From JBCCWF01 sp038520475 (GTDB lineage: Bacteria > Cyanobacteriota > Cyanobacteriia > CAKZMO01): a stretch of 62,915 nt of DNA. Position numbers and translations under genes: made by a program. The notes beneath the pieces were generated by a model. That model was not told the DNA's origin. It saw only the letters and a list, made by a program, of their open reading frames with translations, and searched no databases. Where the stretch lies: the NCBI GenBank assembly GCA_038520475.1, contig JBCBLF010000003.1, forward strand, positions 1 to 62,915, read 5' to 3'. Of the stretch, positions 44,403 to 53,310 are shown in pieces. How positions within the stretch are numbered: position 1 is the stretch's first letter; every line of letters starts with the position of its first letter.

Positions 44403-46430
44403 AACAAATAGTGTCGATGGCTCAATTAGGGTCATCGCAGTTGGATTTGGCGGCCCTTCAATTCGATTGATTTCATGACTGATTGCATCTAAAACGATGA
44501 TCTGTCCGGCTGAGTTCATCACGAGATATCCCCAGGGCGCTGCTGCAATGAATGTTGGGCGGATGGGTACTGCAAATCGACGAATCCGAAAGGGTTTTAA
44601 GTCGATTTGAACAATTGAATAGGTGTCATACCGATCGGTTGCAATGACTCGGTAGGGCGTTGTTGTCGGCACAACCTGACCAACCCAAATAGGAAGGGCG
44701 AGCGAACCGATAGGATTGCCCCGCCGCGTGACGACTTCAATGTACGTTCCCATACTGTAGGGAACAGAAGATTCTTCTTCCGGCTCACGCTGTTTCTGAA
44801 TCACATCTAGGGTCTTGATGTGCTGCTTTGGGCCATCAGAGAAGATCGCAACACGGCGCTGATCAAGGGCGATCGCTTGCAATAGCGACGATGATAATCC
44901 TGAATTCTTGAGACGAATTGGCTGAGAGCGAAGGAATGCAGATTTAGGAGTCCCTGGCAGCGAATGGAAGGTCAGTGCACTGAAGCCACTCTTTGGAAAC
45001 ACGTGACGCATATCTGAGATGACTGCTGTCCACATGCCTTGGGGGTCTAGTGCAAAAATGCAGTCATGAGAAAATTGGTGAACTAGAGTGACATCTGTTT
45101 CAGTAAGCTCCATCCGGTTTCCTATCTCGGCAATCGGCGGTAACTGATAAAGACGATGAGGGGTGGTGACAAAGCAAGCGTGAGGTGTTCCAACAATGCT
45201 GTGAATCGGTGATGTTGGAACATGTATCGTATGCCATTGGCGATCGCGATGGCAAAAGTATCCAACGGTCTCGTTCGTCGCATAGCAGACGGGTGGAGAT
45301 TCCAACCGATTAGGAGAGGACAATTGCTCATGCTGCTCAGACTTAGTTGTCTGCACAGCATCGTGTCGCGGCATTCCATGGTCGTTGACATCGTTCTGTC
45401 TAATGGCATTGCCGTTAACAGGAGTGTAGCCGAAGTGCTGGAGTGCCATCTTGATGGGGTATCGCGCTTCGGTTTGAAATGGATGAGCTATCGGCGCATG
45501 ACTCCGATCAATCAGCGGTTCATCCGCTGTCGCTGTCGGTGCCGACAAATCAATCGCCATCTGTTTCGCTGCTTGATGGATGGCAGACAGCATATCCTGG
45601 GCTGTTTGATATCGGCGTGCTGATAATTTCTCCAACGCCTTCTTAATGATCGGGTGTATCGCTTCTGGAATGCTATCTGGGAGAACAACCGTTTGGTTGA
45701 GGTGTGCATTCATCAGCGCGCTTGGAACCCCTGAAAACGGACGATATCCAGTCAGTAGTTCAAACAGCACAATGCCGACAGAGTACAAATCTGTTGTCGC
45801 CGAATATTGACCATAGAATCGCTCAGGTGCCATGTAGGCAGGCGATCCAGTGTTGCTGCTTTGATAGTGCGAGAGTTCTTGAGATAAGCGGGCAACACCA
45901 AAATCAGATATTTTTGCCGTCCACCCTTTTGAGGTCAGTTTTAGCAAAATATTCTCAGGTTTGATGTCGCAATGAACGACCCCTTTGGCGTGAGCATGGG
46001 TTAAGCCCGCTAGGATATCTGCAATGATTCTTAAACCACAGAAAAGCCGTAGATGTGTTTCATCGGTCATGAGTTGACGGAGGGTTCCGCCTTCGCAATA
46101 ATCCATCACAAGATATCGACCTGTTTGGGTGTGCTCAATGGCAAAACAGGTCACAATGTTGGGGTGCCGAAGGCTGAGTAAAAACCGTAATTCTCGTAAA
46201 AATTGGCGCGTCGGAAACCGTTGCTGCTCTAGATTCTTGAGCGCAACAAGTTTCCCAGTTGCCCGATGTACGGCACAAAAGACTTGCCCAAATTGGCCTT
46301 GTCCGACTAGGCCAAGTAATCGGTAGTTGGATGCATTGGTTGTGACGTGATGGAGTGAGCTAGTCTGACCAGTGAACACTGGCGTTTTCCCAAGAGCGAT
46401 ACGATTTGTTGTCTCGTGCAAATCATTCAA
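44328..46430 (-). CDS. Serine/threonine protein kinase (SpkG-like position)
   Basis: A 700-residue Hanks-type kinase. Residues about 37-290 form the kinase domain: glycine loop GQGQFG (43-48), Lys65, Glu80, catalytic HCDIKPEN (153-160), DFG (176-178) and APE (201-203). All catalytic residues are intact. The rest is beta-rich, with repeated blade-like segments, and has no membrane helix. It is the last gene of the V4R cluster, 32 bp after the second V4R gene, the same relative place as slr0152 (spkG) in the Synechocystis slr0144-slr0152 operon. Confidence 0.9.
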   Translation of the reverse strand: MNDLHETTNRIALGKTPVFTGQTSSLHHVTTNASNYRLLGLVGQGQFGQVFCAVHRATGKLVALKNLEQQRFPTRQFLRELRFLLSLRHPNIVTCFAIEHTQTGRYLVMDYCEGGTLRQLMTDETHLRLFCGLRIIADILAGLTHAHAKGVVHCDIKPENILLKLTSKGWTAKISDFGVARLSQELSHYQSSNTGSPAYMAPERFYGQYSATTDLYSVGIVLFELLTGYRPFSGVPSALMNAHLNQTVVLPDSIPEAIHPIIKKALEKLSARRYQTAQDMLSAIHQAAKQMAIDLSAPTATADEPLIDRSHAPIAHPFQTEARYPIKMALQHFGYTPVNGNAIRQNDVNDHGMPRHDAVQTTKSEQHEQLSSPNRLESPPVCYATNETVGYFCHRDRQWHTIHVPTSPIHSIVGTPHACFVTTPHRLYQLPPIAEIGNRMELTETDVTLVHQFSHDCIFALDPQGMWTAVISDMRHVFPKSGFSALTFHSLPGTPKSAFLRSQPIRLKNSGLSSSLLQAIALDQRRVAIFSDGPKQHIKTLDVIQKQREPEEESSVPYSMGTYIEVVTRRGNPIGSLALPIWVGQVVPTTTPYRVIATDRYDTYSIVQIDLKPFRIRRFAVPIRPTFIAAAPWGYLVMNSAGQIIVLDAISHEINRIEGPPNPTAMTLIEPSTLFVSTWNDTHGTLYRLDLKTVGLDIVF

Positions 46431-46462
46431 ACCTAATCATTCGAACCTTGAGTGTTCTTGAG

Positions 46463-47113
46463 CTACAGCCGAGCCATGATGTCATCATGGGACAGACCCT
46501 GTTGAACCATCTCTTGAATGGGTTCGACTCGTTTAGAAAGACCAATGACAAACTGATTGTGATCCATTCCCATGGATTCACACGCGGTTTGTACGCATCC
46601 CAGTTCTCGACCCGTCAGGTTAGAGAAAAATGACGTTAGGACTCCGCTCTCTAGGTAACAAGATGGCGTCGTAGCACCTTCTGCAAACTGGATAAACGGC
46701 GAATTCCAGGTTTTCACGACAACAAATCCGCGATCGCAAAGGCCTTGATCGAGCTCAATTCGCCCCCATCCATGGGTGATCCAACATTGTTTGAGATTTT
46801 GCAAGAACTCAATCATTGGCATATCAGCGACCGCAACTTTGTAATACTCGGTCAGTTCTTCGCAGAATCGGGCATAGAAGTTTTTTCCCCACCAGCATCC
46901 ACAGTTGAACAACACCATCCCTGCGGCTTGTCCAGTTTCTTGTTTGAGCCCAGCATACATTCCCTCAATTAAGGTTGAAGGCAGTGCAAGGAGGCGATCG
47001 CCTCGGCGATTTTCCAGCAATCCAAGTTCAAGATCGCCTTGGACGTAGGACTTACTGGAAAAGTAATTACTAGGAATTTGATTGTCGACAAGTAAATCAG
47101 AAATAGAAATCAT
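46463..47113 (-). CDS. V4R-domain protein (Slr0147-like)
   Basis: A 216-residue soluble protein with a V4R (4-vinyl-reductase-like) domain: VLFNCGCWWGKNFY, HGWGRIELD and the C-terminal part SFFSNLTGRELGCVQTACESMG, a conserved C-x4-C-like region of this domain. The end VQQGLSHDDIMARL is typical too. V4R domains bind small hydrophobic molecules or tetrapyrroles. By gene order it corresponds to slr0147 of the Synechocystis PSII-assembly-proficiency operon. It lies 87 bp after a 161-residue protein gene and 32 bp before the kinase gene. Confidence 0.82.
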   Translation of the reverse strand: MISISDLLVDNQIPSNYFSSKSYVQGDLELGLLENRRGDRLLALPSTLIEGMYAGLKQETGQAAGMVLFNCGCWWGKNFYARFCEELTEYYKVAVADMPMIEFLQNLKQCWITHGWGRIELDQGLCDRGFVVVKTWNSPFIQFAEGATTPSCYLESGVLTSFFSNLTGRELGCVQTACESMGMDHNQFVIGLSKRVEPIQEMVQQGLSHDDIMARL

Positions 47114-47200
47114 AGGAGGGTTGCTGTGAATAGGTTATGGAATGGTGATGATGAACTCAGCGTTTGACGAAATGAAAAGGAATGAACCCATCCGGTAGGC

Positions 47201-47686
47201 TTAAGCGGTGACTGTGATAGGCTCTGACTGGGCATTCATGGCTTGCTCTGCCGCTGAAATATAGGGATGAATTAACTTCAATTGAGTAGGAGTTAACGTC
47301 GCTTCTAATTGTTGATTCAGCAACGAATAGAGAGCTGTATCAATCGCACGAGTGTTGTAAACGGCATTTGTTTCCGTTAGCCAAACCGTGAGCTGCTGAT
47401 CAAGCAGTTCTGAGTCATTCTGTAGCATTGACATTGCTGCATGGCGCATCATCAATAGCGCATTCCTCAAACAACGCTCTAACGTTTCTTGAGATTCGGT
47501 CGAAAACTGTATCTCCAATTGATCGGCAACCGACTGCATGATGGCAACTTCTCGATCTCGGAGACAGCGATAGGCATCAACCCGGTCTGGCAACGACTCA
47601 ACGTACTCGGTCAAGACATCGAGTTCATTTTGTTCAAGATAACGACGCTCAGCCGCGTCAAATAGGGATTCGATCGTAGGGTGCAT
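47201..47686 (-). CDS. Helical protein of the PAP cluster (Slr0146 position)
   Basis: A 161-residue all-helical, acidic soluble protein. It begins MHPTIESLFDAAERRYL and includes ESLPDRVDAYRCLRDREVAIMQ and a phycobiliprotein-like stretch (LLMMRHAAMSMLQNDSE) that recalls the fold of phycobilisome-related helical proteins, though no bilin cysteine is in a typical place. By position between two V4R genes it matches slr0146 in Synechocystis. Function unknown. Confidence 0.72.
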   Translation of the reverse strand: MHPTIESLFDAAERRYLEQNELDVLTEYVESLPDRVDAYRCLRDREVAIMQSVADQLEIQFSTESQETLERCLRNALLMMRHAAMSMLQNDSELLDQQLTVWLTETNAVYNTRAIDTALYSLLNQQLEATLTPTQLKLIHPYISAAEQAMNAQSEPITVTA

Positions 47687-47908
47687 CTTCTAAGTCCTCT
47701 CTATCAATAGATCTAGCAACTGATTCAACAGGGATAAGACGACTGCGGTTCAAAACGTAGGACTGGCAGATAGCCATCGGGGGCACTTAGATTTGTTGGA
47801 TGGGAACAGTGATGAACCCACAGATACGATGTGGACTCGCATCAAGAACTGTTAATGACAGATACACCCTGCGGGACATTGATGTCCGTGATGTTTGGTT
47901 GGTTGTCT

Positions 47909-48265
47909 TCAGAGTCCGCCAAAGAAGTCGTCAAGTGTTATCTCTTCCTCGCGGTCTGCTTCTTCAAGGGATAGATCGCTGAGAACAATCGGTTCTGCGA
48001 TCGCCGGTTTGCCGTCCCAGGGAAACGTATCAAAGAAGGTACGAACGCTCATCTTCATATCTAGCCCAATAAGCCCGATGTCATCGCTGCCGTTGGGGGC
48101 GATCGCCTCCTGTGAATCGCTGAGCTGCTCTTGGGGCTCGACGACCTGAAGCGGGCGATTTTCCCAGTTGACCGCAGAGAAAAAATCTTGAACGCTTGAC
48201 CGTAGCCAGAGTGAGTGCATTCCTGATGCAGAGCCATTCTGATGAAGTGTTGTCATCATGTTCAT
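47909..48265 (-). CDS. Small acidic protein of the PAP cluster with duplicated FF-W-P motif (Slr0145 position)
   Basis: A 118-residue acidic protein that looks largely disordered. It contains two aligned 15-residue motifs, SVQDFFSAVNWENRP (24-38) and SVRTFFDTFPWDGKP (73-87), and a terminal LDDFFGGL that repeats the beginning of the motif. A related FRDFF...WNSRP pattern is present near the N-terminus of the upstream V4R protein. The ATG overlaps the V4R stop in an ATGA junction (48262-48265), so the two are translationally coupled. Slr0145 is the positional counterpart. Confidence 0.75.
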   Translation of the reverse strand: MNMMTTLHQNGSASGMHSLWLRSSVQDFFSAVNWENRPLQVVEPQEQLSDSQEAIAPNGSDDIGLIGLDMKMSVRTFFDTFPWDGKPAIAEPIVLSDLSLEEADREEEITLDDFFGGL

Positions 48266-48945
48266 GACAATCTTTCTCCTGAGCGTAGGCGTTTTTCAAT
48301 ATCCCGTGCTGTTGCACCTTCGTTCATCCAAAAGCCAGCCGCGTCAATGCGATCCTGCCCGCCAAGGAGAAACTTGCAGTAGGTTTCTCCCATGGAGTAG
48401 CACTGAATCTCAATACAGCTCAGCTTCTTTTTCACCATTTCTGTGAAGAAGCCCGCAAATAGTCCTGCATAGAGGAAGCAAACAGGTTTGCCAACGTCGC
48501 CTAGCGTCCGAGCTACCGCTGAATCAAACAGGTTGATGAACATAAACCCTTGCTTGCGATCGCCCATGTCGATTTCCCATCGACCCCAGCCTTGAGACGT
48601 AAATGGCCACCACCACGTCTCTAACAGGAACATCAAATTCGTTTGGCGAACGCCTTGACCAAACTCCTCAGAAAACCAATCCTCGAAGAAAAAAGCATCT
48701 TTTTCACCCCACTGATACCCAATGGTGTACATCGTGGCGGCTGATGCAGTCCCGACTTCTTCTTCGAGTCCTTCGATAAGGCCGATGATAAAATCCTCAC
48801 TGGTTAGCACGTTAGGGCGGCTATTCCAATCAAGAACACTACCGGAATTTGCATCGAACTGGAAAAAATCCCTGAAACTATAATGATTATGTTTCGTAGG
48901 ATGCTTGTCATGCAGTGCATGGGATTGTGTGATGAGAGTAGACAT
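48262..48945 (-). CDS. V4R-domain protein (Slr0144-like)
   Basis: First gene of the PAP-type cluster, 227 residues. A His-rich N-terminus (HDKHPTKHNHYS) is followed by FRDFF and WNSRP, then the V4R domain: ATMYTIGYQWGEKDAFFFED, SQGWGRWEIDMGDRKQGF and the cysteine region KKKLSCIEIQCYSMGETYCKFLLGG. The order V4R, small, helical, V4R, kinase is colinear with Synechocystis slr0144, 0145, 0146, 0147 and 0152. In that organism the operon supports photosystem II assembly. Role here is inferred from synteny. Confidence 0.85.
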   Translation of the reverse strand: MSTLITQSHALHDKHPTKHNHYSFRDFFQFDANSGSVLDWNSRPNVLTSEDFIIGLIEGLEEEVGTASAATMYTIGYQWGEKDAFFFEDWFSEEFGQGVRQTNLMFLLETWWWPFTSQGWGRWEIDMGDRKQGFMFINLFDSAVARTLGDVGKPVCFLYAGLFAGFFTEMVKKKLSCIEIQCYSMGETYCKFLLGGQDRIDAAGFWMNEGATARDIEKRLRSGERLS

Positions 48946-49398
48946 AGTGATGTATAAAGCTAATGGTCTGATGAACGTAGTAGATGCCTGTCGAGCAAAT
49001 GCAGCTTAGAAACGGGGCGATGGCAAGATGCATTTAATACAGGACCCTTTTGTGTAAGCTCAATCTCGGATTCTCCGAGGCTCATGATGATAAACGGACA
49101 GCTGAGATGCTCGCGATGAGTATTCGCAATCCCGAGCTGCCTACGATTTTTAAAGACCCTTAGATTCGTCGTATCTAAAGTTGACAAGTTGCTACGTTTA
49201 ATATTCCCAGGCCAAATCGGTTGTAACAGGTAAAAAACGAAAATTTGTTAAATCCTCTTAGAGGCATCCATTGTCTATGCGAAGTCCAAGCGCATTCCTA
49301 CAGAGACATAACATTCGCGTCTCGTTGCTGGCATTTGAACCCAGTTTGACCGCACCGTCCCATCGTCCAAATTACGCTTATGGAGGCTCATAGACTCG
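48946..49398. promoter_or_regulatory. Divergent promoter region of the PAP cluster and FAD gene
   Basis: No gene is supported; a 75-codon frame at 48960-49187 (-) lacks a ribosome-binding site and recognisable sequence. One GTTACA half-site (minus strand, near 49204-49209) was seen but no second half at HLR1 spacing, so RpaB control cannot be claimed. Confidence 0.4.
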
Positions 49399-51579
49399 AT
49401 GACCATTCTCCGTATATTTACTCGACCGTTCGCTGGTCAGAAAAAGAATCCATTTTTAACCCTTGCTTCAGGAATTCAAACCTGCGGGAAATCGGTTGGT
49501 CTCATCCTCATAACGGGAGCGCATGTGGTTCTGTCGACTCCCTTCGTTTCCGCACAACAGGCAGGTTCTGCACAACAGACGGATCAGTCATCGGAGACGA
49601 CACCGAGAGTTCCTTCGATTGATCGCACGGTTGCCTGTGAATTATTGATTGTAGGAGGTGGATTATCTGGTGTTGCCACTGCCTATGAGTCTCTCAAAGC
49701 TGGTCGTACCGTTTGCATGACCGAGTTAACAGATTGGATGGGTGGACAAATTTCATCCCAGGGGACGGCAGCTTTAGACGAAGCAAGAGAGCAGCGATCG
49801 CAACTGTTTTATGCTGAAGGGTATAACGAGCTGCGTCAGCGCATCGATGATCACTATGGGCAACTGAATCCTGGAGATTGCTGGGTCAGTGCTGCTTGCT
49901 TTTTGCCAAACGATGCTCATGAGCTTCTCTCGGAGCAGCTTGAAGATGCCGCAGATGACGGTGATGGCGAATTGTTATGGTTCCCTTCGACTGTCGTGAA
50001 AGATTTAGAAATTAGTTCAGATGGGCGTCTCATTGAAGGGGCGATCGCAATTCAGCATCAACCGGCTCCAGGAACGACCCCACTGAATACTGAACCGCTT
50101 TCTAGCATTATTGAAGATGCCTACCGTTACGACGATTCTGACCGATTGACCAAAACCGTTATTCGCTTTGTTCCTATCGAACCAGAGGCAGATGACTCGA
50201 TAGAGTCTCCTATCCCAACGCCCTGGTATGTGATTGAAGCCACTGAAACTGGCGAACTGATTGCCCTTGCTGACGTTCCCTATCGAGTAGGGATTGACCC
50301 CCGCTCATACCTCAATCCTTCATCAGCGAGTGACTCAGGAGATCCATATTGCACGCAAGGCTTTACCTACACCTTTGCGATGAAGCAAACCGAAGATCCC
50401 CAGGAGCAAATTAAACCGAGTTTCTATGAAACCTACCAGCCTTATTACGGATACGATCCGAATCCGAATCTGGCGGATTTTAATGCCGTTTTTACGTACC
50501 GACGCATTTGGGCCCCAGATGCAGACGAGCGTACTGAGAATGTTGCCCGTTTCGGGGTTAGTATTCCTCAGCCCGGCGATATTTCCATGCAGAACTGGGT
50601 GTGGGGGAACGATTATCGCCCTGGCACTGACCAAGACAACTTAGTCTATAGCCGTGACCAACTTATTGCGACTGGACAGCTCGAACCCGGCAACTGGCTT
50701 GGGGGACTGCGAACTGCAACGCTTAAAGGTGGAGAAGAGCTGGCCCTAGGCTTCTACTATTGGCTAGTGGAAGGCACAACGGATTCTCAGCTTGGTGAGG
50801 GCGTGAAAGAGCCGTATCCCAACCATGTTCTCTTGAGGGGGCTCGATTCTCCCATGGGCACCGAGCATGGGCTATCCAAATATCCTTACATCCGAGAAGG
50901 CCGACGCATCATCGGACGCCCGTCCTTTGCTCACGAAGCAGGGTTTGCGATAAACGAAATTGATATTTCCTGGCAAGACTATCGCACAGAGTTTTACCAG
51001 AAAAATCTGTCGGAACGAATGTATCGACTGCTGTGGCAATCCCTGGCTGGCCTCGAAGCGACTGAAGCCATTCGAACTGGGGCCACTCCGGATGATATCG
51101 TCCGCCGCACACGATCGACGATCTTTCCTGACTCGGTGGGTATTGCGCAATACGCCATTGACTTTCATCCCTGTCTGGCAGAGACTCCCCCTGAGAAGCC
51201 AGGCAATATCGAACGACCAGGTGCACGGCAAGGTCATGGTCAGGCTTATCCGGGGCAAATTCCACTCCGGGCAATGATTCCCCAAAACATTGATAATCTC
51301 ATTATTGCGAGTAAGAGCATTGCCACCAGCCATATTGCTGCAGCTGCCTATCGCGTTCATTCGTTTGAATGGTCTGTCGGTGCTGCTGCGGGAACCACTG
51401 TCGATTTTGCTCTTGAGACTGGGGTGATGCCCCACGAATTGGTAGATGATCTCCCCCTACCTGAGCCTGAGCTTGATGCACTTAGACAGCGCTTGTTAGA
51501 CAATGGCAATCCTGTTGCCTTTCCTGACACATCTATCTTCAATCTAGATTGGGATGACTGGCGAGTGTGGGGCGGCTAA
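49399..51579 (+). CDS. Exported FAD-dependent oxidoreductase
   Basis: A 726-residue protein. An N-terminal hydrophobic segment (VGLILITGAHVVLSTPFVSA, about 34-53) looks like a signal peptide with a long n-region. The Rossmann FAD site follows as ELLIVGGGLSGVATAYES (near 83), then TELTDWMGGQISSQG. C-terminal IIASKSIATSHIAAAAYRVHS and IGAAAGT-like residues (SVGAAAGTTVDFAL) match the FAD_oxidored family. The substrate is unknown; relatives are often annotated as xanthan lyase-like or FAD-dependent proteins. A shorter start inside the n-region is possible. Confidence 0.85.
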   Translation: MTILRIFTRPFAGQKKNPFLTLASGIQTCGKSVGLILITGAHVVLSTPFVSAQQAGSAQQTDQSSETTPRVPSIDRTVACELLIVGGGLSGVATAYESLKAGRTVCMTELTDWMGGQISSQGTAALDEAREQRSQLFYAEGYNELRQRIDDHYGQLNPGDCWVSAACFLPNDAHELLSEQLEDAADDGDGELLWFPSTVVKDLEISSDGRLIEGAIAIQHQPAPGTTPLNTEPLSSIIEDAYRYDDSDRLTKTVIRFVPIEPEADDSIESPIPTPWYVIEATETGELIALADVPYRVGIDPRSYLNPSSASDSGDPYCTQGFTYTFAMKQTEDPQEQIKPSFYETYQPYYGYDPNPNLADFNAVFTYRRIWAPDADERTENVARFGVSIPQPGDISMQNWVWGNDYRPGTDQDNLVYSRDQLIATGQLEPGNWLGGLRTATLKGGEELALGFYYWLVEGTTDSQLGEGVKEPYPNHVLLRGLDSPMGTEHGLSKYPYIREGRRIIGRPSFAHEAGFAINEIDISWQDYRTEFYQKNLSERMYRLLWQSLAGLEATEAIRTGATPDDIVRRTRSTIFPDSVGIAQYAIDFHPCLAETPPEKPGNIERPGARQGHGQAYPGQIPLRAMIPQNIDNLIIASKSIATSHIAAAAYRVHSFEWSVGAAAGTTVDFALETGVMPHELVDDLPLPEPELDALRQRLLDNGNPVAFPDTSIFNLDWDDWRVWGG

Positions 51580-51594
51580 TTGCGCTAATGCGCG

Positions 51595-51649
51595 CCGGCC
51601 CATACATATGGAACCCTTGCAGTGTGAGGGTTCCATATGTATGGGCCGG
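51595..51649 (+). terminator. Terminator-like hairpin after the FAD oxidoreductase gene
   Basis: Arms 51595-51617 and 51627-51649 pair perfectly over 23 bp, with three further inner pairs (two G.U wobbles and one C-G) closing a 3-nt loop. TTTTAT follows. It lies 15 bp after the stop codon and fits a Rho-independent terminator. Confidence 0.88.
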
Positions 51650-51834
51650 TTTTATGTCTGGGTCAAGGTTCTAGCTCGAAAGAGCAGAACCCCATCGTAA
51701 ATTGGTGTGATAAGTGAACTTAGCGCTACATCCTTCTCAATGTTTTGAGCGTCTGCTGACACAGTCAAGGCGATCTCAATGATGTCTGTCATAATTAGCT
51801 TTGATCACATGTCTTAAGTGACAACCGCTGACCT

Positions 51835-52284
51835 ATGACGATCTTTCAGTTTGAAGCTGATTTTGTAGACTCGTTACGCTGCATTCCGATGGTGGTTCGC
51901 TACAAACTTGATACCTGCGGAGTAAAGCTCAAGCTCGATCATTGGAATCAGTTCAGTACAGAAGAAAAACAGTCGCTTGTCGATAAACTATGTGAACCTG
52001 GAGAACCAGCGATCGCCTATCGGGACTATGTCCAAACTCTAGTTCAGGCGCACACTGGGAGTCCTGCCAAGGAACTACAAATTGATCCGAGCCCCATGTG
52101 GTTAGACGCGGGTCACATCCCAGAACAGGTCAAAGAAAAAGCCGACGATTGTAATCTCGTCATTGATCGTGCTCAATGGGCTGAATTACAACCACTTCAA
52201 CGATTTGCACTGATTAAGTTAAGCCGTCCGAGTCATGAGAATCGAAACTTTTTGCCGGCAGCTCAAGAATTCGAATTGATATAG
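51835..52284 (+). CDS. narM: Nitrate reductase-associated protein (NarM-like)
   Basis: A 149-residue soluble protein starting with FQFEADFVDSLRCIPMVVRYKLD and including YRDYVQTLVQA and LQPLQRFALIKLSRPSHENRNF (quoted in part: QRFALIKLSRPSHENRNF). This matches the nitrate-reductase-associated family (TIGR02664). NarM is required for active NarB in Synechococcus. Here the nitrate reductase gene lies about 9 kb away on the opposite strand rather than next to it. No NtcA box (GTA-N8-TAC) was found by eye in the 255 bp upstream. Confidence 0.88.
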   Translation: MTIFQFEADFVDSLRCIPMVVRYKLDTCGVKLKLDHWNQFSTEEKQSLVDKLCEPGEPAIAYRDYVQTLVQAHTGSPAKELQIDPSPMWLDAGHIPEQVKEKADDCNLVIDRAQWAELQPLQRFALIKLSRPSHENRNFLPAAQEFELI

Positions 52285-52782
52285 CAATCCTAGATGAGTT
52301 GTGGGAGGTGGGACGGACAAAACTTACCCTCTTTACAAAATGCGTAAGCTTTAGGAAAGCGCTATGAGGTCGTCAGTCAATTGCTGTTTAGCTTGGTCCG
52401 GTTTTTGCAGCATAGGAACGCCGGGATTGCCAAGTCGTCTAGGATGCGATCGCCGAATGGATGACGCATGGGCATGTCTCTGGCCATTGATTGAATTGAT
52501 GGTTTTCATAACTGAAGAAAACATGTGGATTAACAGAGATCGTGATGAACAATCGATACATTAGAGAAAGAGACTATGCACATCACCCCCCTAGAGAGAA
52601 GTTTCATCATACTTTTTGATTAGCTGTTGAAGCTTTGATCGCTTGACTGTTGTCTTCTTTCACCGTTAATGGATGTATCCAAGCATGTCTTCTCTCAGTG
52701 AAGACGATGTGTGCTGCACCACGAGCGCTTTACGAATCGAAATCAATGGTTGCTGTTGACACTCGAATAGGCGCAAATTCCT
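52285..52782. other. Intergenic region without a supported gene
   Basis: A 66-codon frame at 52364-52564 is not protein-like. No repeats or terminators recognised. Confidence 0.4.
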
Positions 52783-53229
52783 ATGGCCCACGAACAAGCT
52801 GTCCGACGATATTTGGCATACTGGTTTCAGGCAGGTAAACGCCTCAAACTTAAGAATAAGGAGGATTCGTATGCTCCACATTCTGTTATCCAGGGTGATC
52901 ACTACAGCCCTGAATTTGAAGAGTGTTGGGCCTACTTAACTAGTGATAGTCCGGGCGAGTGCTATCTGGAGGGAACTGAGCAAACCATTCAAGCGTTACT
53001 CTCTCCACAGTGGGATATTGTTTCATGTGCCCGATGCGATATGCCGATTCCCATGCGAGTTATTGGTCTTACGTCACCGGAATGTCCATGTTTTGATTTG
53101 CCGACGTGGCCGAATGACGAACTCCCGCAGCCGCGATCGCCTGTTAGCACGTCCTCGCATTTAACGGCCCTGCGCGATCGCTTGATGCTCAACGAATGCG
53201 ATCGCTTGACATCTGAAAGTGATTCATAG
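52783..53229 (+). CDS. Conserved cyanobacterial protein of unknown function
   Basis: A 148-residue soluble protein. The start HEQAVRRYLAYWFQAGKRLKL is followed by a patterned middle (FEECWAYLTSDSPGECYL and IVSCARCDMPIPMRV, with one CxxC) and a Pro/Ser-rich tail. The CxxC plus the later PECPCFDLP could form a metal site. A weak 8-bp inverted repeat follows the stop near 53290-53318. I recognise it only as a cyanobacterial hypothetical. Confidence 0.7.
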   Translation: MAHEQAVRRYLAYWFQAGKRLKLKNKEDSYAPHSVIQGDHYSPEFEECWAYLTSDSPGECYLEGTEQTIQALLSPQWDIVSCARCDMPIPMRVIGLTSPECPCFDLPTWPNDELPQPRSPVSTSSHLTALRDRLMLNECDRLTSESDS

Positions 53230-53310
53230 TAATCATTGACCTGCTCTAAATATTTAGTGCATCTCAAGAAATGCAAACGTCTTGTCGTGAGCTGAATGAC
53301 TCCAGCCCTA

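Noticed and set aside
48960..49187. 75-codon minus-strand frame upstream of the first V4R gene
   Set aside because: No ribosome-binding site and no family resemblance; more likely promoter and leader sequence.
52364..52564. 66-codon frame before the 148-residue protein
   Set aside because: Cys/Trp/Arg-rich, without start signals; not credible as protein.
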